From: Hydractinia symbiolongicarpus
Lineage: Eukaryota; Cnidaria; Hydrozoa; Anthoathecata; Hydractiniidae
Direction of reading: 5' to 3'
Assembly: GCF_029227915.1 (NCBI RefSeq)
Contig: NC_079886.1
Span: forward strand, 14,193,001-14,257,000
Length of the DNA stretch: 64,000 nt
Part shown: positions 37,463 to 52,200 of the stretch, piece after piece
How positions within the stretch are numbered: position 1 is the stretch's first letter
How the letters are laid out: the number at the start of each line of letters is the position of its first letter
Notes under the pieces: generated by a model
Database searches by the model: none
What the model was told of the DNA's origin: nothing
The model's input: only the letters and a program-made list of their open reading frames with translations
Program-made: the position numbers and the translations under genes

Positions 37463-40400
37463 GCGCAGCTGCCTTACAACGTGCTTAACTACGTGCACAG
37501 TCCTATAAAGGCTGTAATATGGCCTTTTACAGTCTAATAAAAGCCTCGCACGTAAATCACGCGGATTCACCTGTCTGCCCAGGTTACCATTGGACTAGTC
37601 TTTCCAGTCTGAATGCGCTACAACGTCCCAAGTCGTTTTCATTAGCGCCATTGCATTAGAACACTCTTAACTACGTGCACAGTCCTATAAAGGCTGTACT
37701 ATGGCCTTTTGCAGTCTAATAAAAGCCTCGCACGTAAATCACGCGGTTTCACCTGTCTGCCCAGGTTACCATTGGACTATTCCTTCCAGTCTAAATGCGC
37801 TACAACGTCCCAAGTCGTTTTCATTAGCGCCGTTGCCTTAGAACACTCTTAACTATGTGCACAGTCCTATAAAAGCTGTAATATTGCCTTTTGCAGTCTA
37901 ATAAAGGCCTGACACGTAAATCACGTGCTTCCATTTGCCTGTGCAGGTTACCATTGGACTATTCCTTCCAGTCTCAATGCGCTACAACGTCCCAAGGCGT
38001 TTTCATTAGCGCCGTTGCCTTAGAACAGTTTTAACTACGTGCACAGTCCTATAAAGGCTGTAATATGGCCTTTTGCAGTCTAATAAAAGCCTCGCACGTA
38101 AATCACGCGGATTCACCTGTCTGCCCAGGTTACCATTGCACTATTCCTTCCAGTCTCAATGCGCTACCACGTCCCAAGTCGTATTCATCAGCGCCGTTGC
38201 CTTAGAACACTCTTAACTACGTGCACAGACCTATGAAGGCTGTAATATGGCCTTTTGCAGTCTAATAAAAGCCTTGCACGTAAATCACGCGGTTTCACCT
38301 GTCTGCGCAGGTTACCATTGGACTAGTCCTTCCAGTCTCAATGCGCTACAACGTCCCAAGTCGTTTTCATTAGCGCTATTGCATTAGAACACTCTTAACT
38401 ACGTGCACAGTCCTATAAAGGCGGTAATATGGCTTTTTGCAGTCTAATAAAAGCCTCACACGTTAATCACGTGGTTCTATCTGCCTGCGCAGGTTACCAT
38501 TGCACTATTCCTTCCAGTCTCAATGCGCTACAACGTCCCAAGTCGTTTTCATTAGCCCCGCTGCCTTAGAACATGCTTAACTACGTGCACAGTCCTATAA
38601 AGACTGTAGTATGGCCTTTTGCAGTCTAACAAAAGCCTCACACGTAAATCACGCGGTTTCAGCTGGCTGCGCCGGTTACCATTGGACTTGTCGTTCCAGT
38701 CTCAATGCGCTACCACGTCTCAAGTCGTTTTCATTAGCGCTATTGCATTAGAACACTCTTAACTACGTGCACAGTCCTATAAAGGCGGTAATATGGCCTT
38801 TTGCAGTCTAATAAAAGCCTCACACGTTAATCACGTGGTTCTATCTGCCTGCGCAGCTTACCATTGCACTATTCCTTCCAGTCTCAATGCGCTACAACGT
38901 CCCAAGTTGTTTTCATTAGCGCCGCTGCCTTACAACATGCTTAACTACGTGCAGAGTCCTATAAAGGCTGTAATATGGCCTTTTGCAGTCTAATAAAGGC
39001 TTCACACGTAAATCACGTGGTTCCATCTGCCGGCGCAGGTTACCATTGGACTATTCCATTCAGTCTCAATGCGCTACAACGTCCCAAGTCGTTTTCATTA
39101 GCGCCGCTGCCTTACAACATTCTTAACTACGTGCACAGTCCTATAAAGTCTGTAATATGGCCTTTTGCAGTCTAATAAAAGCCTCACACGTAAATCACGT
39201 AATTCCATCTGTCTGCGCAGGTTACCATTGGACTTGTTGTTCCAGTCTCAATGCGCTACCACGTCCCAAGTCATTTTCATTAGCGCCGTTGCCTTACAAC
39301 ACTCTTAACTATGTGTATGGCCTTTTGCAGTCTAATAAAAGCCTCACACGTAAATCACGCGGTTTCAGCTGACTGCGCCGGTTACCATTGGACTTGTCGT
39401 TCCAGTCTCAATGCGCTACCACGTCCCAAGTCGTTTTCATTAGCGCCGTTGCCTTAGAACACTCTTAACTACGTGCAGAGTCCTATAAAGGCTGTAATAT
39501 GGCCTTTGCAGTCTAATAAAGGCTTCACACGTAAATCACGTGGTTCCATCTCCCGGTGCAGGTTACCATTGGACTAGACGTTCCAGTCTCAATGCACTAC
39601 AACGTCCCAAGTCGTTTTCATTGGCGAAGTTGCCTTAGAACACTCTTAACTACGTGCACAGTCCTATAAAGGCTGTAATATTGCCTTTTGCAGTCTAATA
39701 AAGGCCTGACACGTAAATCACGTGATTCAATTTGCCTGTGCAGGTTACCATTGGACTATTCCTTCCAGTCTCAATGCGCTACAACGTCCCAAGTCGTTTT
39801 CATTAGCGCCGCTGCCTTACAACATTCTTAACTACGTGCACAGTCCTATAAAGGCTGTATTATGGCCTTTTGCAGTCTAATAAAAGCCTCGCACGTAAAT
39901 CACGCGGTTTCACCTGTCTGCCCAGGTTACCATTGGACTAGTCCTTCCAGTCTGAATGCGCTACAACGTCCCAAGTCGTTTTCATTAGCGCCATTGCATT
40001 AGAACACTCTTAACTACGTGCACAGTCCTATAAAGGCTGTAATATTGCCTTTTGCAGTCTAATAAAGGCCTGACACGTAAATCACGTGTTTCCATTTGCC
40101 TGTGCAGGTTACCATTGGACTATTCCTTCCAGTCTCAATGCGCTACAACGTCCCAAGTCGTTTTCATTAGCGCCGTTGCCTTAGAACACTCTTAACTACG
40201 TGCACAGTCCTATAAAGGCTGTAATATGGCCTTTTGCAGTCTAATAAAAGCCTCACACGTAAATCACGTGGTTCCATCTGCCTGTGCAGGCTACCATTGG
40301 ACTATTCCTTACAGTTTCATCGTGCTACAACGTCCCAAGTCGTTTTCATTAGCGCCGTTGTTTACAACACTATTAACTACGTGCACAGTCCTATATAGTC

Positions 40401-43400
40401 TGTAATATTGCGATTTGCAGTCTAATAAAGGCCTCACACGTAAATCACGTGGTTTCACCTGTCTGCGCAGGTTACCATTGGACTTGTCGTTCCAGTCTCA
40501 AAGCGCTACCACGTCCCAAGTCGTTTTCATTAGCGCCGTTGCCATACAACACTCTTAACTATGTGTATGGCCTTTTGCAGTCTAATAAAAGCCTCACACG
40601 TAAATCACGTGGTTCCATCTGCCTGCGCGGTTACCATGGGGACTAGACGTTTCAGTCTCAATGCACTACAACGTCCCAAGTCGTTTTCATTGGCGAAGTT
40701 GCCTTAGAACACTCTTAACTACGTGCACAGTCCTATAAAGGCTGTAATTTTGCCTTTTGCAGTCTAATAAAGGCTTCACACGTAAATCACGTGGTTCCAT
40801 CTGTCGGCGCAGGTTACCATTGGACTAGACGTTCCAGTCTCAATGCACTACAACGTCCAAAGTCGTTTTCCTTGGTGAAGTTGCCTTAGAACACTCTTAA
40901 CTACGTGCACAGTCCTATAAAGGCTGTATTTTTGCCTTTTGCAGTCTAATAAAGGCCTGACACGTAAATCACGTGCTTCCATTTGCCTGTGCAGGTTACC
41001 ATTGGACTATTCCTTCCAGTCTCAATGCGCTACAACGTCCCAAGTCGTTTGCATTAGCGCCATTGCATTAGAACACTCTTAACTACGTGCACAGTCCTAT
41101 AAAGGCTGTAATGTGGCCTTTTGCAGTCTAATAAAAGTCTCACACGTAAATCACGTGGTTCCATCTGCCTGTGCAGGCTACCATTGGACTATTCCTTACA
41201 GTCTCATCGTACTACAACGTCCCAAGTTGTTTTCATTAGCGCTGTGGCCTTAGAACTGTCTTAACTATGTGCACAGTCCTATAAAGGCTGTAATATGGCC
41301 TTTTGCAGTCTAATAAAGGCCTCGCACGTAAATCACGTGGTTTCACCTGTCTGCGCAGGGTACCATTGGACTAGTCCGTCCAGTCTGAATGCGCTACAAC
41401 GTCGCAAGTTGTTTTCATTAGCGCTGTGGCCTTAGAACTGTCTTAACTATGTGCACAGTCCTATAAAGGCTGTAATATGGCTTTTGCAGTCTAATAAAGG
41501 CTTCACACGTAAATCACGCGGTTTCAGCTGACTGCGCCGGTTATCATTGGACTTGTCGTTCCAGTCTCAATGCGCTACCACGTCCCAAGTCGTATTCATT
41601 AGCGCCGTTGCCTTAGAACACTCTTAACTACGTGCACAGTCCTATAAAGGCTGTAATATGGCCTTTTGCAGTCTAATAAAGGCTTCACACGTAAATCACG
41701 TTGTTCCGTCTGCCGGCGCAGGTTACCATTGCACTATTCCTTCCAGTCTCAATGCGCTACAACGTCCCAAGTCGTTTTCCTTAGCGCCGCTCCCTTACAA
41801 CATTCTTAACTACGTGCACAGTCCTATAAAGGCTGTAATATGACCCATTGCAGTCTAATAACAGCCTCGCACGTAAATCACGCGGTTTCACCTGTCTGCC
41901 CAGGTTACCATTGGACTAGTCCTTCCAGTCTGAATGCGCTACAATTTGCCAAGTCGTTTTCATTAGCGCCATTGCATTAGAACACTCTTAACTACGTGCA
42001 CAGTCCTATAAAGGCTGTAATATTGCGATTTGCAGTCTAATTAAGGCCTCACCCGTAAATCACGTGGTTCCATCTGCGTGCGCAGGTTACCATTGGACTA
42101 GACGTTTCAGTCTCAATGCACTACAACGTCCCAAGTCGTTTTCATTGGCGAAGTTGCCTTAGAACACTCTTAACTACGTGCACAGTCCTATAAAGGCTGT
42201 AATATGGCCTTTTGCAGTCTAATAAAGGCCTGACACGTAAATCACGTGTTTCCATCTGCCTGTGCAGGCTACCATTGGACTATTCCTTACAGTCTCATCG
42301 TACTACAACGTTCCAAGTTGTTTTCATTAGCGCTGTGGCCTTAGAACTGTCTTAACTATGTGCACAGTCCTATAAAGGCTGTAATATGGCCTTTTGCAGT
42401 CTAATAAAGGCCTCGCACGTAAATCACGTGGTTTCACCTGTCTGCGCAGGTTACCATTGGACTAGTCCTTCCATTCTGAATGCGCTACAACGTTGCAAGT
42501 TGTTTTCATTAGCGCTGTGGCCTTAGAACTGTCTTAACTATGTGCACAGTCCTATAAAGGCTGTAATATGGCTTTTGCAGTCTAATAAAGGCTTCACACG
42601 TAAATCACGCGGTTTCAGGTGACTGCGCCGGTTATCATTGGACTTGTCGTTCCAGTCTCAATGCACTACCACGTCCCAAGTCGTATTCATTAGCGCCGTT
42701 GCCTTAGAACACTCTTAACTACGTGCACAGTCCTATAAAGGCTGTAATATGGCCTTTTGCAGTCTAATAAAGGCTTCACACGTAAATCACGTTGTTCCGT
42801 CTGCCGGCGCAGGTTACCATTGCACTATTCCTTCCAGTCTCAATGCGCTACAACGTCCCAAGTCGTTTTCATTAGCGCCACTCCCTTACAACATTCTTAA
42901 CTACGTGCACAGTCCTATAAAGGCTGTAATATGGACCCTTTGCAGTCTGATAAAAGCCTCGCACGTAAATCACGCGGTTTCACCTGTCTGCCCAGGTTAC
43001 CATTGGACTAGTCCTTCCAGTCTGAATGCGCTACAATGTGCCAAGTCGTTTTCATTAGCGCCATTGCATTAGAACACTCTTAACTACGTGCACAGTCCTA
43101 TAAAGGCTGTAATATTGCGATTTGCAGTCTAATTAAGGCCTTACCCGTAAATCACGTGGTTCCATCTGCGTGCGCAGGTTACCATTGGACTAGACGTTTC
43201 AGTCTCAATGCACTACAACGTCCCAAGTCGTTTTCATTGGCGAAGTTGCCTTAGAACACTCTTAACTACGTGCACAGTCCTATAAAGGCTGTAATATGGC
43301 CTTTTGCAGTCTAATAAAGGCTTCACACGTAAATCACGTTGTTCCGTCTGCCGGCGCAGGTTACCATTGCACTAATCCTTCCAGTCTCAATGCGCTACAA

Positions 43401-44136
43401 CGTCCCAACTCGTTTTCATTAGCGCCATTGCATTAGAACACCCTTAACTACGTGCACAGTCCTATAAAGGCTGTAATATGGCCTTTGCGGTCTAATAAAA
43501 GCCTCACACGTAAATCACGTGGTTCCATCTGTCTGTGCAGGCTACCATTGGACTATTCCTTACAGTCTCATCGTGCTACAACGTCCCAAGTTGTTTCCAT
43601 TATCGCTGTGGCCTTAGAACTGTCTTAACTATGTGCACAGTCCTATAAAGGCTGTAATATTGCGATTTGCAGTCTAATAAAGGCTTCACACGTAAATCAC
43701 GCGGTTCCATCTGCCGACGCAGGTTACCATTGGACTAGACGTTCCAGTCTCCATGCACTACAACGTCCCAAGTCGTTTTCATTGGCGAAGTTGCCTTAGA
43801 ACACTCTTAACTACGTGCACAGTCCTATAAAGGCTGTAATATTGCATTTTGCAGTCTAATAAAGGCCTGACACGTAAATCACGTGCTTCCATTTGCCTCT
43901 GCAGGTTACCATTGGACTATTCCTTCCAGTCTGAATGCGCTACAACGTCCCAAGTCGTTTTCATTAGCGCCATTGCATTAGAACACTCTTAACTACGTGC
44001 ACAGTCCTATAAAGGCTGTAATATTGCGATTTGCAGTCTAATTAAGGCCTCACCCGTAAATCACGCGGTTCCATCTGCGTGCGCAGGTTACCATTGGACT
44101 AGACGTTTCAGTCTCAATGCACTACAACGTCCCAAG
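37463..44136 (+). repeat. Large segmental duplication in block D, copy 2 (~6.7 kb)
   Basis: Right-hand copy of 30390-36905. The copies differ by scattered single bases and one 159-bp indel: here a short TATAAA-deleted monomer (39157-39316) plus the following monomer replace what is one fused monomer near 32103-32270 in the left copy. The left copy has therefore probably lost a monomer by internal recombination. The left edge joins a monomer with TCTAAATGCAC to GCGCAGCTGCC, placing the crossover within the conserved stretch CAACGTCCCAAGTCG. Confidence 0.84.
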
Positions 44137-46790
44137 TTGTTTTCATTAGCGCTGTGGCCTTAGAACTGTCTTAACTATGTGCACAGTCCTATAAAGGCTG
44201 TAATATGGCCTTTTGCAGTCTAATAAAGGCCTCGCACGTAAATCACGTGGTTTCACCTGTCTGCGCAGGGTACCATTGGACTAGTCCGTCCAGTCTGAAT
44301 GCGCTACAACGTCGCAAGTTGTTTTCATTAGCGCTGTGGCCTTAGAACTGTCTTAACTATGTGCACAGTCCTATAAAGGCTGTAATATGGCTTTTGCAGT
44401 CTAATAAAGGCTTCACACGTAAATCACGCGGTTTCAGCTGACTGCGCCGGTTATCATTGGACTTGTCGTTCCAGTCTCAATGCGCTACCACGTCCCAAGT
44501 CGTATTCATTAGCGCCGTTGCCTTAGAACACTCTTAACTACGTGCACAGTCCTATAAAGGCTGTAATATGGCCTTTTGCAGTCTAATAAAGGCTTCACAC
44601 GTAAATCACGTTGTTCCGTCTGCCGGCGCAGGTTACCATTGCACTATTCCTTCCAGTCTCAATGCGCTACAACGTCCCAAGTCGTTTTCCTTAGCGCCGC
44701 TCCCTTACAACATTCTTAACTACGTGCACAGTCCTATAAAGGCTGTAATATGACCCATTGCAGTCTAATAACAGCCTCGCACGTAAATCACGCGGTTTCA
44801 CCTGTCTGCCCAGGTTACCATTGGACTAGTCCTTCCAGTCTGAATGCGCTACAATTTGCCAAGTCGTTTTCATTAGCGCCATTGCATTAGAACACTCTTA
44901 ACTACGTGCACAGTCCTATAAAGGCTGTAATATTGCGATTTGCAGTCTAATTAAGGCCTCACCCGTAAATCACGTGGTTCCATCTGCGTGCGCAGGTTAC
45001 CATTGGACTAGACGTTTCAGTCTCAATGCACTACAACGTCCTAAGTCGTTTTCATTGGCGACTTGCCTTAGAACACTCTTAACTACGTGCACAGTCCTAT
45101 ATAGGCTGTAATATGGCCTTTTGCAGTCTAATAAAGGCCTGACACGTAAATCACGTGTTTCCATCTGCCTGTGCAGGCTACCATTGGACTATTCCTTACG
45201 GTCTCATCGTACTACAACGTTCCAAGTTGTTTTCATTAGCGCTGTGGCCTTAGAACTGTCTTAACTATGTGCACAGTCCTATAAAGGCTGTAATATGGCC
45301 TTTTGCAGTCTAATAAAGGCCTCGCACGTAAATCACGTGGTTTCACCTGTCTGCGCAGGTTACCATTGGACTAGTCCTTCCATTCTGAATGCGCTACAAC
45401 GTCGCAAGTTGTTTTCATTAGCGCTGTGGCCTTAGAACTGTCTTAACTATGTGCACAGTCCTATAAAGGCTGTAATATGGCTTTTGCAGTCTAATAAAGG
45501 CTTCACACGTAAATCACGCGGTTTCAGGTGACTGCGCCGGTTATCATTGGACTTGTCGTTCCAGTCTCAATGCACTACCACGTCCCAAGTCGTATTCATT
45601 AGCGCCGTTGCCTTAGAACACTCTTAACTACGTGCACAGTCCTATAAAGGCTGTAATATGGCCTTTTGCAGTCTAATAAAGGCTTCACACGTAAATCACG
45701 TTGTTCCGTCTGCCGGCGCAGGTTACCATTGCACTATTCCTTCCAGTCTCAATGCGCTACAACGTCCCAAGTCGTTTTCATTAGCGCCACTCCCTTACAA
45801 CATTCTTAACTACGTGCACAGTCCTATAAAGTCTGTAATATGGACCCTTTGCAGTCTGATAAAAGCCTCGCACGTAAATCACGCGGTTTCACCTGTCTGC
45901 CCAGGTTACCATTGGACTAGTCCTTCCAGTCTGAATGCGCTACAATGTGCCAAGTCGTTTTCATTAGCGCCATTGCATTAGAACACTCTTAACTACGTGC
46001 ACAGTCCTATAAAGGCTGTAATATTGCGATTTGCAGTCTAATTAAGGCCTCACCCGTAAATCACGTGGTTCCATCTGCGTGCGCAGGTTACCATTGGACT
46101 AGACGTTTCAGTCTCAATGCACTACAACGTCCCAAGTCGTTTTCATTGGCGAAGTTGCCTTAGAACACTCTTAACTACGTGCACAGTCCTATAAAGGCTG
46201 TAATATGGCCTTTTGCAGTCTAATAAAGGCTTCACACGTAAATCACGTTGTTCCGTCTGCCGGCGCAGGTTACCATTGCACTAATCCTTCCAGTCTCAAT
46301 GCGCTACAACGTCCCAACTCGTTTTCATTAGCGCCATTGCATTAGAACACCCTTAACTACGTGCACAGTCCTATAAAGGCTGTAATATGGCCTTTGCGGA
46401 CTAATAAAAGCCTCACACGTAAATCACGTGGTTCCATCTGTCTGTGCAGGCTACCATTGGACTATTCCTTACAGTCTCATCGTGCTACAACGTCCCAAGT
46501 TGTTTTCATTATCGCTGTGGCCTTAGAACTGTCTTAACTATGTGCACAGTCCTATAAAGGCTGTAATATTGCGATTTGCAGTCTAATAAAGGCTTCACAC
46601 GTAAATCACGCGGTTCCATCTGCCGACGCAGGTTACCATTGGACTAGACGTTCCAGTCTCCATGCACTACAACGTCCCAAGTCGTTTTCATTGGCGAAGT
46701 TGCCTTAGAACACTCTTAACTACGTGCACAGTCCTATAAAGGCTGTAATATTGCATTTTGCAGTCTAATAAAGGCCTGACACGTAAATCA
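44131..46790 (+). repeat. Additional 16-monomer copy in block D (2910-bp offset)
   Basis: Repeats 41221-43880 at an offset of 2909-2910 bp (41658 and 44568; 42749 and 45658). The join near 44131 switches within a monomer from GTCGTTTTCATTGGCGAAG type to GTTGTTTTCATTAGCGCTG type. Identity ends near 46790, where CACGTGCTTCC gives way to CACGTGTTTCC. The period equals that of block B, but the monomer composition is different. Confidence 0.82.
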
Positions 46791-49700
46791 CGTGTTTCCA
46801 TCTGCCTGTGCAGGCTACCATTGGACTATTCCTTACAGTCTCATCGTATTACAACGTTCCAAGTTGTTTTCATTAGCGCTGTGGCCTTAGAACTGTCTTA
46901 ACTATGTGCACAGTCCTATAAAGGCTGTAATATGGCCTTTTGCAGTCTAATAAAGGCCTCGCACGTAAATCACGTGGTTTCACCTGTCTGCGCAGGTTAC
47001 CATTGGACTAGTCCTTCCAGTCTGAATGCGCTACAACGTTGCAAGTTGTTTTCATTAGCGCTGTGGCCTTAGAACTGTCTTAACTATGTGCACAGTCCTA
47101 TAAAGGCTGTAATATGGCTTTTGCAGTCTAATAAAGGCTTCACACGTAAATCACGCGGTTTCAGCTGACTGCGCCGGTTATCATTGGACTTGTCGTTCCA
47201 GTCTCAATGCGCTACCACGTCCCAAGTCGTATTCATTAGCGCCGTTGCCTTAGAACACTCTTAACTACGTGCACAGTCCTATAAAGGCTGTAATATGGCC
47301 TTTTGCGGTCTAATAAAAGCCTCACACGTAAATCACGTGGTTCCATCTGCCTGTGCAGGCTACCATTGGACTATTCCTTCCAGTCTCAATGCGCTACAAC
47401 GTCCCAAGTTGTTTTCATTATCGCTGTGGCCTTAGAACTGTCTTAACTATGTGCACAGTCCTATAAAGGCTGTAATATTGCGATTTGCAGTCTAATAAAG
47501 GCTTCACATGTAAATCACGTGGTTCCATCTGCCGACGCAGGTTACCATTGGACTAGACGTTCCAGTCTCCATGCACTACAACGTCCCAAGTCGTTTTCAT
47601 TGGCGAAGTTGCCTTAGAACACTCTTAACTACGTGCACAGTCCTATAAAGGCTGTAATATTGCATTTTGCAGTCTAATAAAGGCCTGACACGTAAATCAC
47701 GTGCTTCCATTTGCCTGTGCAGGTTACCATTGGACTATTCCTTCCAGTCTCAATGCGCTACAACGTCCCAAGTCGTTTTCATTAGCGCCATTGCATTAGA
47801 ACACTCTTAACTACGTGCACAGTCCTATAAAGGCTGTAATATTGCGATTTGCAGTCTAATTAAGGCCTCACCCGTAAATCACGTGTTTCCATCTGCCTGT
47901 GCAGGCTACCATTGGACTATTCCTTACAGTCTCATCGTACTACAACGTTCCAAGTTGTTTTCATTAGCGCTGTGGCCTTAGAACTGTCTTAACTATGTGC
48001 ACAGTCCTATAAAGGCTGTAATATGGCCTTTTGCAGTCTAATAAAGGCCTCGCACGTAAATCACGTGGTTTCACCTGTCTGCGCAGGTTACCATGGGACT
48101 AGTCCTTCCAGTCTGAATGCGCTACAACGTCGCAAGTTGTTTTCATTAGCGCTGTGGCCTTAGAACTGTCTTAACTATGTGCACAGTCCTATAAAGGCTG
48201 TAATATGGCTTTTGCAGTCTAATAAAGGCTTCACACGTAAATCACGCGGTTTCAGCTGACTGCGCCGGTTATCATTGGACTTGTCGTTCCAGTCTCAATG
48301 CGCTACCACGTCCCAAGTCGTATTCATTAGCGCCGTTGCCTTAGAACACTCTTAACTACGTGCACAGTCCTATAAAGGCTGTAATATGGCCTTTTGCAGT
48401 CTAATAAAGGCTTCACACGTAAATCACGTTGTTCCGTCTGCCGGCGCAGGTTTCCATTGCACTATTCCTTCCAGTCTCAATGCGCTACAACGTCCCAAGT
48501 CGTTTTCATTAGCGCCGCTCCCTTACAACATTCTTAACTACGTGCACAGTCCTATAAAGGCTGTAATATGGCTTTTGCGGTCTAATAAAAGCCTCACACG
48601 TAAATCACGTGGTTCCATCTGCCTGTGCAGGCTACCATTGGACTATTCCTTACAGTCTCATCGTGCTACAACATCCCAAGTTGTTTTCATTATCGCTGTG
48701 GCCTTAGAACTGTCTTAACTATGTGCACAGTCCTATAAAGGCTGTAATATTGCGATTTGCAGTCTAATAAAGGCTTCACACGTAAATCACGTGGTTCCAT
48801 CTGCCGACGCAGGTTACCATTGGACTAGACGTTCCAGTCTCCATGCACTACAACGTCCCAAGTCGTTTTCATTGGCGAAGTTGCCTTAGAACACTCTTAA
48901 CTACGTGCACAGTCCTATAAAGGCTGTAATATTGCATTTAGCAGTCTAATAAAGGCATGACACGTAAATCACGTGCTTCCATTTGCCTGTGCAGGTTACC
49001 ATTGGACTATTCCTTCCAGTCTCAATGCGCTACAACGTCCCAAGTCGTTTTCATTAGCGCCATTGCATTAGAACACTCTTAACTACGTGCACAGTCCTAT
49101 AAAGGCTGTAATATTGCGATTTGCAGTCTAATTAAGGCCTCACCCGTAAATCACGCGGTTCCATCTGCGTGCGCAGGTTACCATTGGACTAGACGTTTCA
49201 GTCTCAATGCACTACAACGTCCCAAGTCGTTTTCATTGGCGAAGTTGCCTTAGAACACTCTTAACTACGTGCACAGTCCTATAAAGGCTGTAATATGGCC
49301 TTTTGCAGTCTAATAAAGGCCTGACACGTAAATCACGTGTTTCCATCTGCCTGTGCAGGCTACCATTGGACTATTCCTTACAGTCTCATCGTACTACAAC
49401 GTTCCAAGTTGTTTTCATTAGCGCTGTGGCCTTAGAACTGTCTTAACTATGTGCACAGTCCTATAAAGGCTGTAATATGGCCTTTTGCAGTCTAATAAAG
49501 GCCTCGCACGTAAATCACGTGGTTTCACCTGTCTGCGCAGGTTACCATTGGACTAGTCCTTCCAGTCTGAATGCGCTACAACGTCGCAAGTTGTTTTTAT
49601 TAGCGCTGTGGCCTTAAAACTGTCTTAACTATGTGCACAGTCCTATAAAGGCTGTAATATGGCTTTTGCAGTCTAATAAAGGCTTCACACGTAAATCACG

Positions 49701-52200
49701 CGGTTTCAGCTGACTGCGCCGGTTATCATTGGACTTGTCGTTCCAGTCTCAATGCGCTACCACGTCCCAAGTCGTATTCATTAGCGCCGTTGCCTTAGAA
49801 CACTCTTAACTACGTGCACAGTCCTATAAAGGCTGTAATATGGCCTTTTGCAGTCTAATAAAGGCTTCACACGTAAATCACGTTGTTCCGTCTGCCTGCG
49901 CAGGTTACCATTGCACTATTCCTTCCAGTCTCAATGCGCTACAACGTCCCAAGTCGTTTTCATTAGCGCCGCTCCCTTACAACATTCTTAACTACGTGCA
50001 CAGTCCTATAAAGGCTGTAATATGGACCCTTTGCAGTCTAATAAAAGCCTCGCACGTAAATCACGCGGTTTCACCTGCCTGCCCAGGTTACCATTGGACT
50101 AGTCCTTCCAGTCTGAATGCGCTACAATGTGCCAAGTCGTTTTCAATAGCGCCATTGCATTAGAACACTCTTAACTACGTGCACAGTCCTATAAAGGCTG
50201 TAATATTGCGATTTGCAGTCTAATTAAGGCCTCACCCGTAAATCACGTGGTTCCATCTGCGTGCGCAGGTTACCATTGGACTAGACGTTTCAGTCTCAAT
50301 GCACTACAACTTCCCAAGTCGTTTTCATTGGCGAAGTTGCCTTAGAACACTCTTAACTACGTGCACAGTCCTATAAAGGCTGTAATATGGCCTTTTGCAG
50401 TCTAATAAAGGCCTGACACGTAAATCACGTGTTTCCATTTGCCTGTGCCGGTTACCATTGGACTATTCCTTCCAGTCTCAATGCGCTACAACGTCCCAAG
50501 TCGTTTTCATTAGCGCCATTGCATTAGAACACCCTTAACTACGTGCACAGTCCTATAAAGGCTGTAATATGGCCTTTGCGGTCTAATAAAAGCCTCACAC
50601 GTAAATCACGTGGTTCCATCTGCCTGTGCAGGCTACCATTGGACTATTCCTTACAGTCTCATCGTGCTACAACGTCCCAAGTTGTTTTCATTATCGCTGT
50701 GGCCTTAGAACTGTCTTAACTATGTGCACAGTCCTATAAAGGCTGTAATATTGCGATTTGCAGTCTAATAAAGGCTTCACACGTAAATCACGTGGTTCCA
50801 TCTGCCGACGCAGGTTACCATTGGACTAGACGTTCCAGTCTCCATGCGCTACAACGTCCCAAGTCGTTTTCATTAGCGCCATTGCATTAGAACACTCTTA
50901 ACTACGTGCACAGTCCTATAAAGGCTGTAATATTGCGATTTGCAGTCTAATTAAGGCCTCACCCTTAAATCACGCGGTTCCATCTGCGTGCGCAGGTTAC
51001 CATTGGACTAGACGTTTCAGTCTCAATGCACTACAACGTCCCAAGTCGTTTTCATTGGCGAAGTTGCCTTAGAACACTCTTAACTACGTGCACAGTCCTA
51101 TAAAGGCTGTAATATGGCCTTTTGCAGTCTAATAAAGGCCTGACACGTAAATCACGTGTTTCCATTTGCCTGTGCAGGTTACCGTTGGACTATTCCTTCC
51201 AGTCTCAATGCGCTACAACGTCCCAAGTCGTTTTCATTAGCGCCATTGCATTAGAACACCCTTAACTACGTGCAGAGTCCTATAAAGGCTGTAATATGGC
51301 CTTTGCGGTCTAATAAAAGCCTCACACGTAAATCACGTGGTTCCATCTGCCTGTGCAGGCTACCATTGGACTATTCCTTACAGTCTCATCGTGCTACAAC
51401 GTCCCAAGTTGTTTTCATTATCGCTGTGGCCTTAGAACTGTCTTAACTATGTGCACTGTCCTATAAAGGCTGTAATATTGCGATTTGCAGTCTAATTAAG
51501 GCCTCACCCGTAAATCACGTGGTTCCATCTGCGTGCGCTGGTTACCATTGGACTAGACGTTTCAGTCTCAATGCACTACAACGTCCCAAGTCGTTTTCAT
51601 TGGCGAAGTTGCCTTAGAACACTCTTAACTACGTGCACAGTCCTATAAAGGCTGTAATATGGCCTTTTGCAGTCTAATAAAGGCTTCACACGTAAATCAC
51701 GTGGTTTCATCTGCCGACGCAGGTTACCATTGGACTAGACGTTCCAGTCTCCATGCACTACAACGTCCCAAGTCGTTTTCATTGGCGAAGTTGCCTTAGA
51801 ACACTCTTAACCACGTGCACAGTCCTATAAAGGCTGTAATATGGCCTTTTGCAGTCTAATAAAGGCTTCACACGTAAATCACGTGGTTCCATTTGCCGGC
51901 GCAGGTTACCATTGGACTAGACGTTCCAGTCTCAATGCACTACAACGTCCCAAGTCGTTTTCATTGGTGAAGTTGCCTTAGAACACTCTTAACTACGTGC
52001 ACAGTCCAATAAAGGCTGTAATATTGCCTTTTGCAGTCTAATAAAGGCCTCGCACGTAAATCACGTGGTTTCACCTGTCTGCGCAGGTTATCATTGGACT
52101 AGTCCTTCCAGTCTGAATGCGCTACAACGTCGCAAGTTGTTTTCATTAGCGCTGTGGCCTTAGAACTGTCTTAACTATGTGCACAGTCCTATAAAGGCTG
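46791..52200 (+). repeat. Reshuffled block D monomers
   Basis: The same monomer types as 41221-46790, in rearranged order with short local repeats. 47884-48570 recurs at 49338-50024 (8 monomers, 1454 bp). The monomers starting at 50569 and 51296 repeat at 727 bp (4 monomers). No single HOR period runs through the region. No non-satellite sequence is present. Confidence 0.7.
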
